Positions 34,348 to 39,857 of a stretch of DNA of 39,857 bases are shown one piece after another. Origin of the DNA: Planctomycetota bacterium (GTDB lineage Bacteria > Planctomycetota > Phycisphaerae > Sedimentisphaerales > Anaerobacaceae); NCBI GenBank assembly GCA_020350405.1, contig CP070715.1:2591841-2631697 (forward strand), read 5' to 3'. Numbering within the stretch: position 1 is the stretch's first letter; the number at the start of each line of letters is the position of its first letter. The translations under genes were made by a program, and so were the position numbers. The notes below the pieces were generated by a model. The model saw only the letters and a program-made list of their open reading frames with translations, was not told where the DNA came from and did no database searches.

Positions 34348-37215
34348 CTATCTGCTATTGATTACTTCAATGCATCGCCCACATAAATCGGGATTCTCGC
34401 TGTTAGTTCCGACACTCGGCCAATAATTCCAGCATCGCTGACATTTTTGATAGCTGCTTTTCTCGGCTGCGACTATCGTTTGCTCCGCAGCTTTCTGAAT
34501 CTTTACTTCGCTGACAATACAAAGTGCCGCGAATTGCTCAAATCCAAACTCGTTTAGGATTGCTGCAGGTTCTTCATCTCCGCAGCGGATAGTCACGCTG
34601 GCTTCTTGGTTACTCGCAATCTTTTTCTCCTGCCTCAAACCTTCCAAAACCCGCAAAACCTCCTCACGCAGCCCCATTATCTTGTCCCACTTAGGTTCCT
34701 GGCCCTGCCAGTCAATCGACTCGTCGACCTTTGGCATCTTAGCTAAGTGTACGCCTTCAACGTCCTGCGACTTGAACTTCATCGCTGCCCACGCCTCTTG
34801 GGCTGTGTGCGCCAGAACCGGTGCAAGCATTCGGACCAGGCAGTCAAGTATCATGTACATCGCGGTTTGTCCGCTTCGCCGAGATAAGTTGTCTGTTGGG
34901 TCGCAGTACATCCTGTCCTTGAGTACATCCATATAGATGCTGCTCATCTCGACCGTACAAAAGTTGTAAATAAGCGAAAAAACTCTGTGAAAGATAAAGT
35001 TCTCGTAAGCCTTTGTTACGTTCGCAATCAGCTTCTGTAACCGCTGCATTGCCCACTTATCAATCTCGAACATTTCCTCGTAGGCTATCGCTTGCTCATT
35101 CGGGTCAAAATCATCGATGTTGCCCAGCAGATATCTGAGCGTGTTTCTGATTTTCCTGTAGGCGTCCTGCGTCCGTCCTATTAATTCGTCATTGCATCGT
35201 ATATCTTCCTGATAATTTACACTCGCCACCCACAGCCGTAAAATATCCGAACCGTACTTTGCTACCTCCTCTTGAGCATTAACGTAGTTGCCCAGCGATT
35301 TCGACTGCTTGATTCCCTTTTCATCAACAGTAAAACCATGGGTTAGAACGGCCTTGAAGGGCTCTTTTCCGGTTGCTCCCAGTGCCGGCAGGAGTGATAG
35401 TTGAAACCACCCGCGGTGCTGGTCTGAGCCTTCCAGATACAAGTCGACAGGCATGGGCCAGCCTGCTTCTTTCACACACACACAGTACCAGCTGCAGCCT
35501 GCCTCAAACCACACATCAAAGATGTTCTCTTCTTTTTCCAGGTCGCCAAAATCAAATCCTTCCGGCAGCTCAAAATCCTCACCCAAAATCTGCCGGGGTG
35601 AATCGGTAAACCAACTGTCGGAGCCTTTCTGCGCAATATGCCTGGATACGGCTAATACAGACTCTTTTGTAAGCAGGGCTTGGCCTTCTGAATCTACAAA
35701 CACCGGCAGCGGCAGACCCCAACTCCTCTGTCTGCTTATGCACCAGTCGGGCCTAAGTGCCAGCATCCCCTCAATCCGCTTTTGGCCCCACGCAGGAATC
35801 CATTTTACATTTCTGACCCGTTCCAGCGACAAGTCACGCAGGCTTTTTCCTATACCAAACAGTTCCTTGTCGACACTAATAAACCATTGTTCCGTAGCCC
35901 TGAATATGACCGGCATTTTGCTGCGCCAGCAGTGAGGATAGCTATGCACAATCTCGTCCTGCGCAAAAAGTAGTCCCTTTTCTTCCAGGTCCTTATTTAC
36001 GACAGCATCAACCTCCAGTACGTTTTTTCCCCGCAGCCAGTCCGGCACAGTATCATCATAACAACCGTTGTCCAGCACAGGCGAATAGACTTCCAGGTCA
36101 TACTGCATCCCTGATACAAAGTCCTCAAGACCGTGTCCCGGTGCAATATGGACAAGTCCCGTGCCGTCTTCAGTAGTAACGTATTCGGCGCAGATTACCA
36201 TATAGGCGTCCTTTTCCGTTGGATTGTTCCTTACAAATGGATGCTGATATCGGAGTCCTTCAAGCTCTTTGCCTCTGACTTTATTTTTGCCAACGGTATA
36301 TTGTCCTTGCTCTAAACCGCCCGCCGCAACCGCCGCCTCGACCCGCTCGGTCACCAATATTGAGACAAACTTGCTGCCGTTCTTTTCGTAGGTTATCGCC
36401 GTATAATCAAGATGAGGATGCACCGCTACTGCCAGATTAGCCGCAAGCGTCCAGGGTGTGGTCGTCCATATCATAAGGCATACCTTTGTGTCTTCAGAAT
36501 TGCCTTGCTCAACCAAACCGAGTTCAGCCAATCGTCCGATACTTTCTTTAGCAACAGGAAAATTGACGAAGATGCTCGGTGATGAAATGTCTTTGTATTC
36601 CAATTCCGCCTCGGCCAGGGCCGTCTCACATCCAACCGACCAGTGAATCGGCTTAAGTTGCTTGTAAACCAATCCCTTGTCCACCAGCTCGGCAAATACC
36701 TCTAAAATCCCGGCCTCGTACGCGGGCTTAAACGTCAGATAGGGGTTCTCAAAATCACCGAATACCCCCAATTCCTGAAACTGCCTGCTTTGCACCTTGA
36801 TGTATTTGCTCGCATATTTCTTACACGCCTGGCGGATGTCGAGCTTGGCTCTGCCTCGCATCTTATCACCCAGCTCTCCCACGACCTTCGATTCGATGGG
36901 CAGGCCGTGGCAGTCCCAGCCCGGTACGTACGGCGCATCAAGGCCCGTCATAGTCTTGTACTTAACAACAAAATCCTTGAGGACCTTGTTTATGACGGTC
37001 CCCATATGGATATCGCCGTTGGCATAAGGCGGCCCATCGTGAAGTATATATAATGGAGCACCCTTGCGGGCCTCTCTTATCCTGCCATAAATATTCTTCT
37101 TTGCCCATTCCTTGCGGAACTGCGGCTCACGCTGCACCAGGTTGGCCTTCATCGAAAAGCTCGTCTTCGGCAGATTCAATGTGTCACGATAACTTTTCGT
37201 TTCCTTTTCAGACAT
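34348..37215 (-). CDS. ileS: Isoleucine-tRNA ligase
   Basis: The start is the ATG at 37215 with GAGG 9 bases upstream. The 955-residue class I synthetase charges tRNA-Ile. It has the HIGH region as PPYANGDIHMG (about 59-69) and an editing (CP1) domain with TTTPWTLAAN and DGTGLVHIAPGHG. The KMSKS loop is in the form KQSKS (636-640, inside GIKQSKSLGN), the anticodon-binding helices follow, and a C-terminal zinc knuckle has CQRCW and CGRC. The C-terminal zinc site and length place it in the bacterial type-1 group. It is the last gene of the methyltransferase-ileS pair and also has a good promoter of its own. The Met-to-Gln change in KMSKS is unusual. A leader peptide region upstream of the pair is rich in Ile codons. 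Confidence 0.97.
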   Translation of the reverse strand: MSEKETKSYRDTLNLPKTSFSMKANLVQREPQFRKEWAKKNIYGRIREARKGAPLYILHDGPPYANGDIHMGTVINKVLKDFVVKYKTMTGLDAPYVPGWDCHGLPIESKVVGELGDKMRGRAKLDIRQACKKYASKYIKVQSRQFQELGVFGDFENPYLTFKPAYEAGILEVFAELVDKGLVYKQLKPIHWSVGCETALAEAELEYKDISSPSIFVNFPVAKESIGRLAELGLVEQGNSEDTKVCLMIWTTTPWTLAANLAVAVHPHLDYTAITYEKNGSKFVSILVTERVEAAVAAGGLEQGQYTVGKNKVRGKELEGLRYQHPFVRNNPTEKDAYMVICAEYVTTEDGTGLVHIAPGHGLEDFVSGMQYDLEVYSPVLDNGCYDDTVPDWLRGKNVLEVDAVVNKDLEEKGLLFAQDEIVHSYPHCWRSKMPVIFRATEQWFISVDKELFGIGKSLRDLSLERVRNVKWIPAWGQKRIEGMLALRPDWCISRQRSWGLPLPVFVDSEGQALLTKESVLAVSRHIAQKGSDSWFTDSPRQILGEDFELPEGFDFGDLEKEENIFDVWFEAGCSWYCVCVKEAGWPMPVDLYLEGSDQHRGWFQLSLLPALGATGKEPFKAVLTHGFTVDEKGIKQSKSLGNYVNAQEEVAKYGSDILRLWVASVNYQEDIRCNDELIGRTQDAYRKIRNTLRYLLGNIDDFDPNEQAIAYEEMFEIDKWAMQRLQKLIANVTKAYENFIFHRVFSLIYNFCTVEMSSIYMDVLKDRMYCDPTDNLSRRSGQTAMYMILDCLVRMLAPVLAHTAQEAWAAMKFKSQDVEGVHLAKMPKVDESIDWQGQEPKWDKIMGLREEVLRVLEGLRQEKKIASNQEASVTIRCGDEEPAAILNEFGFEQFAALCIVSEVKIQKAAEQTIVAAEKSSYQKCQRCWNYWPSVGTNSENPDLCGRCIEVINSR

Positions 37216-37249
37216 TTAATAAGTCCTCATAAATGCACCCAAATTCTGG

Positions 37250-37278
37250 ATGCTAAATGGCTTTGCAATTTCTGTCAA
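37250..37278 (-). promoter_or_regulatory. Promoter directly upstream of ileS
   Basis: On the minus strand TTGACA (37273-37278), a perfect -35 box, a 17-bp spacer and TAGCAT (37250-37255). It lies in the 112-bp gap between the methyltransferase and ileS genes, so ileS can be transcribed without the upstream leader. Confidence 0.65.
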
Positions 37279-37327
37279 TAGTTCAACGTATATTTATCCC
37301 ATTGTTATATCGTTCTACACTTGTGAC

Positions 37328-38083
37328 TTACTTGCAACCTACCGCGACCAGCCTGTTGGCTTTTTGGTCGTACGGCGAGCCGTCTAAACCGCCGTAAGTG
37401 TCTACTCGGCTGAATCCGCAACTGCTCATCAGCTCACAAAGCTCAACCGCAGAATAAAGCCTCGCGTACAATTTACGTTCGTATCTTTTCCCGTCCTTAA
37501 TCAGAATCCAGCGGCTTTCTATAAAGTGCCAGTTCTCACCGACTTTTCGTTCTTCCAGAAGGATAATGCCTTCTTCCTCTCTCCAGTCCCGTTCCTGGAA
37601 GATTCGTGCTAATACTTCTTTTCCCACAACGTCTATTAGTAATTTGCCGCCGTCTTTGAGCGATTTATATATATTTTCTAGGCATGTTCTTTCGTCGGCC
37701 GGCTCCTCGAAATATCCGAATGATGTGTACAAATTGAGCACGGCATCGAAAGAATCCGCCTGATAGAAGTCCCTTATATCCTCGTGTATAAACTGAATTT
37801 CCAGACCTTCACTATCTGCCTTTTTCTTCGCCTCCTGAAGGTAGCTCATAGTCCTGTCCACGCCCGTGACCTTGAATCCTCTGCGGGCCAGATCCAGACT
37901 ATGCCTGCCTACGCCACAGCACAAATCGCAAATAATTGAGTCCTGCTGCAACTTCAATAAGTTCATAAGCTGTTCCGCCTCCTGCGGTGCTGCCAGAATC
38001 GTCTTGTTGCTGAATATCACAGGAGCGAACGTTTCCCAGAAACTGTCCTGCTCGTGCCATGGCTTTTCTACTGTTTTTTGCAT
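37328..38083 (-). CDS. SAM-dependent methyltransferase (class I)
   Basis: The ATG at 38083 follows AAAGG by 7 bases; a TTG five codons upstream is less likely. The 251-residue protein has a Rossmann-type SAM fold: motif I ICDLCCGVGRHSLDLARRG, the acidic strand end TGVDRT, motif II-like EDIRDF and motif IV-like FDAVLNLYTSFGYF. KDGGKLLIDVVG is the post-motif strand. The C-terminal half (KRYERKLYARLYSAVELCELMSSCGF) forms the small substrate lid. The target is unknown; a tRNA or small-molecule role is equally possible. It lies 112 bp upstream of ileS on the same strand and 35 bp downstream of a terminator that belongs to an Ile-rich leader, which suggests shared control. Confidence 0.88.
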   Translation of the reverse strand: MQKTVEKPWHEQDSFWETFAPVIFSNKTILAAPQEAEQLMNLLKLQQDSIICDLCCGVGRHSLDLARRGFKVTGVDRTMSYLQEAKKKADSEGLEIQFIHEDIRDFYQADSFDAVLNLYTSFGYFEEPADERTCLENIYKSLKDGGKLLIDVVGKEVLARIFQERDWREEEGIILLEERKVGENWHFIESRWILIKDGKRYERKLYARLYSAVELCELMSSCGFSRVDTYGGLDGSPYDQKANRLVAVGCK

Positions 38084-38118
38084 ATCGGAACCTTTCAAAT
38101 AAAGCCTGAGAAATTGAT

Positions 38119-38155
38119 AAAAAAAAGCCTTCCAGAGTTAGCTGCTCTGGAAGGC
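38119..38155 (-). terminator. Leader terminator (attenuator) upstream of the methyltransferase-ileS pair
   Basis: On the minus strand GCCTTCCAGAG (38155-38145) pairs perfectly with CTCTGGAAGGC (38137-38127) around a 7-nt loop, followed by eight T (38126-38119). It is 25 bp after the leader peptide stop and 35 bp before the methyltransferase start, so it can only act on transcripts entering these genes. Confidence 0.9.
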
Positions 38156-38180
38156 CTTTAATTCAGTGAATATAGCTTTC

Positions 38181-38243
38181 TCAGGGCAGCTTGAGCTTGT
38201 CCGCAATAATCATTATAATCACGTTGTTTATGGTAATACTCAT
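38181..38243 (-). CDS. Putative isoleucine-rich leader peptide (attenuation)
   Basis: The frame from the ATG at 38243 encodes MSITINNVIIMIIADKLKLP and stops at TGA (38183-38181). Six Ile codons (four ATT, two ATA) fall within the first 13 positions, at 3, 5, 9, 10, 12 and 13. The codons end just before a segment (AGCTGCCCTG, 38191-38182) that overlaps the stop and can pair, nine of ten bases, with CAGAGCAGCT (38149-38140) in the 5' arm and loop of the following terminator. This is the plan of trp/ilv-type leader peptides. A TTG three codons upstream in frame could also start it and adds one more Ile codon. The Shine-Dalgarno site is weak. Function is inferred. Confidence 0.65.
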   Translation of the reverse strand: MSITINNVIIMIIADKLKLP

Positions 38244-38285
38244 AATATTCAAACCGACGCAATATAGTTAAATAGTCACCGACAG

Positions 38286-38314
38286 TATTTACTATAATAG
38301 TCGGCCAATGTCAA
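38286..38314 (-). promoter_or_regulatory. Promoter of the leader, methyltransferase and ileS, with overlapping palindrome
   Basis: On the minus strand TTGACA (38309-38314), a 17-bp spacer and TAAATA (38286-38291, a weak -10). Transcription from about 38279 gives a leader RNA of about 160 nt to the end of the T-run. CCGAC and GTCGG (38279-38304) form an inverted repeat across the -10 box, a possible operator. Confidence 0.5.
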
Positions 38315-38320
38315 GCCTTA

Positions 38321-38602
38321 ATTTAAAAAAATGTATAAGTCGGTCAGTTTTTGACCTATCAGTGCTGCAGTTACCTTGTTCGGTACAGTGCCGCACGTAC
38401 CGCCACTGTGATAAAGACCTATTCTGCCTCACTTTTCATAAATGCCCAACAGCTAGCCACTGATTAACCAGGCAACAAAAGCTTTTGCACTTGGCCTGAA
38501 AAAACCTATACTGTTGCCGGATATGTTGGGATACCTGTCAACAGGGTGTCGTCAGGGTTTGGCTGATGCGGGTCTTATCTCGCAGAGTAGTTAGGACAGG
38601 AA
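38321..38602. other. Divergent intergenic region with several hairpins
   Basis: No gene is seen. GGTCA-GTTTT-TGACC lies at 38342-38356. GGTAC/GTACC (38382-38401) and ACAGTG/CACTGT (38385-38409) interlock, so only one of the two can form. For the plus-strand gene, TTGCAC (38485-38490), a 16-bp spacer and TATACT (38507-38512) are a moderate promoter. Confidence 0.45.
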
Positions 38603-39857
38603 GTGGCTAAAAAGAAAAGAGTCTCACGCAGTTCAACCAACAAAGAGCCGGTCTCACGCAGCTCAGCTGGCAGGATAGAGGCGTTGGTTTTGACCTGTTT
38701 CTTTTTCTCCGGCGTTACGGGCCTGACCTACGAGATACTGTGGACAAGGATGATAGTCAAGGTCATCGGGGCGGCCCCATTTGCCATAAGTATCGTTCTG
38801 ACCGTCTTTATGGGTGGTTTGGGTCTGGGCAGCTACATTGCCAGTCGCACCATAGACCGCATCAAACAGCCGCTGAGATTGGTAAGGATTTACGGCATAC
38901 TGGAACTTGCCATAGGTGCTTACGGACTTGCAGTTCCGTTTCTGCTGAGGGCATTTACACCCCTTTACGCGGTTGTTTACAATCAGCTCTTCAGCCACTT
39001 TATGCTGTATAACTTTATTACCTTTATTGGCTGTGTTGTTCTATTGTGCATCCCTGTCATCTGTATGGGTGCGACACTGCCCATCTTATGTCGGTTTTAT
39101 GTTAGCAGCCTGTCGCACTTGGGCACGCACGCGGGCAGATTATACGGCTTGAATACCATTGGCGCGGCTTTGGGTGCTCTTCTGTGTGGATTTTGGTTTA
39201 TACACTATTTAAGCATGCCGGGCACATTGATTCTGGCGGTACTTATCAATGGCGTTATTGGGATATTGTGCCTGCGGGCCGGCTCTGGGACACGGCCAAG
39301 GAAGGCAGCTTCGGACTCAAAAACACCCTCCCAAGCAGATGTTGTCGGGACTTCTAAGGTTGCGCAATATCCGGGGGCCCTTACGGCTGCACTGGTAATC
39401 TTTGCCGTATCTGGCTTTTGCGCTATGGCCTACGAGGTGATATGGGCCAAGTTATTGGGTCTGATAGTCGGCCCTACCACATATTCATTTACTATTGTAC
39501 TTGTTACATTCATTTTGGGCCTGGCGTTAGGCAGTATGCTGTTCGGCTGGCTTGGTGATAAGACCGGCAAGCCCTTGTGGCTGTTGGTATCGACTCAGAT
39601 TGTAGCTGCTTTGATTGTATTGGGGGTAAGTCAGGTGATGGGCAACAGTCAGTTCTTTTTTGCGAAGTTGATTTTTACGTTCAGGGAGCGTTTTGCGCTT
39701 CTGAGTATATCGAAGGCGTTTATTTTATTTTGTCTTATGATTTTTCCCACGCTTTGTCTTGGCGCGACTTTTCCCTTGGTAGGTAAGATTTACACTCAGT
39801 CTGTATCTAAGGTGGGTAGATCCATCGGTGTTGCTTACGCAATCAATACAATCGGTG
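38603..39857 (+). CDS. Fused MFS/spermidine synthase-like membrane protein, 3' truncated
   Basis: The start is the GTG at 38603 with AGGA 6 bases upstream; the frame runs off the window after 418 codons. The visible part has a basic tail with a small repeat (VSRSSTNKEPVSRSS). Several transmembrane segments follow in two similar halves, each starting with the motif SG-(T/C)-x-(L/M)-x-YE-(I/V)-x-W (SGVTGLTYEILWTRM and SGFCAMAYEVIWAKL). GASLGS-like segments and YGLNTIGAALGALLCGF are also present. This is the membrane part of the fused MFS transporter/spermidine synthase proteins common in planctomycetes and deltaproteobacteria. The synthase-like domain expected at the C-terminus is beyond the end. 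Polyamine synthesis by these fusions is mostly unproven. Confidence 0.85.
   Translation, partial: MAKKKRVSRSSTNKEPVSRSSAGRIEALVLTCFFFSGVTGLTYEILWTRMIVKVIGAAPFAISIVLTVFMGGLGLGSYIASRTIDRIKQPLRLVRIYGILELAIGAYGLAVPFLLRAFTPLYAVVYNQLFSHFMLYNFITFIGCVVLLCIPVICMGATLPILCRFYVSSLSHLGTHAGRLYGLNTIGAALGALLCGFWFIHYLSMPGTLILAVLINGVIGILCLRAGSGTRPRKAASDSKTPSQADVVGTSKVAQYPGALTAALVIFAVSGFCAMAYEVIWAKLLGLIVGPTTYSFTIVLVTFILGLALGSMLFGWLGDKTGKPLWLLVSTQIVAALIVLGVSQVMGNSQFFFAKLIFTFRERFALLSISKAFILFCLMIFPTLCLGATFPLVGKIYTQSVSKVGRSIGVAYAINTIG

Noticed and set aside
38119-38320. T-box riboswitch controlling ileS
   Set aside because: The conserved T-box sequence (AGGGTGGNACCGCG type) and the specifier stem are absent on the minus strand. 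The terminator's 5' arm has no such sequence. A peptide leader explains the layout better.
38663-38998. Minus-strand frame inside the spermidine synthase-like gene
   Set aside because: It is antisense to a clearly coding membrane protein with family motifs. The plus-strand frame at 38740-39012 is likewise out of phase with it.

Overview
The window looks like a chromosomal segment of a Planctomycetota bacterium, most likely of the Phycisphaerae/Sedimentisphaerales kind. This is an inference from gene content, not from a marker gene. The pointers are a type II secretion/type IV pilus-like operon with a fused PilM-PilN protein and a very short secretin, a giant beta-repeat surface protein, a large planctomycete-style GT-C membrane protein, a rubredoxin (anaerobic or microaerophilic life), and mixed use of ATG, GTG and TTG starts with patchy Shine-Dalgarno sites. 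There is no CRISPR array, transposase, phage gene or rRNA.

Layout. 1-5511: the end of a giant secreted repeat protein and a second exported protein that shares its C-terminal domain of about 175 residues. 5583-9662 (minus strand): a TPR protein, a membrane-anchored thioredoxin, tRNA-Arg(ACG) and a GAF histidine kinase. 9971-20577 (plus): a secretion operon in the order E, F, G, H-like, I-like, J-like, K-like, L-like (PilM-PilN), M-like (PilO), D. No gspC or prepilin peptidase gene is present. The GspJ-like pseudopilin carries seven extra beta repeats. 20621-23693: rubredoxin, a REC-PAS-histidine kinase and a stand-alone receiver. 24007-30726: an aspartate aminotransferase, an ECF sigma/putative anti-sigma/membrane protein module, a remnant of an aminotransferase 3' end, a GT-C-like membrane protein and a GT2 glycosyltransferase. 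30746-34328: a gamma-glutamylcyclotransferase fused to an amidoligase-like domain, a NUDIX hydrolase and a GT9 heptosyltransferase-like enzyme. 34348-38314 (minus): ileS, a SAM methyltransferase and a leader region. From 38603 a spermidine synthase-like multi-pass protein runs off the end.

The strongest new observation is at 38119-38314. Upstream of the methyltransferase-ileS pair lies a promoter, then a 20-codon reading frame with six Ile codons in its first 13, then a perfect 11-bp terminator hairpin with eight U. A segment overlapping the leader stop codon can pair with the terminator's 5' arm. This is the architecture of ribosome-mediated transcription attenuation responding to charged tRNA-Ile, placed ahead of the Ile-tRNA synthetase gene.

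Other points worth checking are the seven-repeat (possible beta-propeller) pseudopilin, the cyclotransferase-amidoligase fusion, the diverged aspC 3' remnant that supplies the start codon of the next gene, the duplicated C-terminal domain of the first two proteins, and a terminator directly after the major pseudopilin gene inside the secretion operon.
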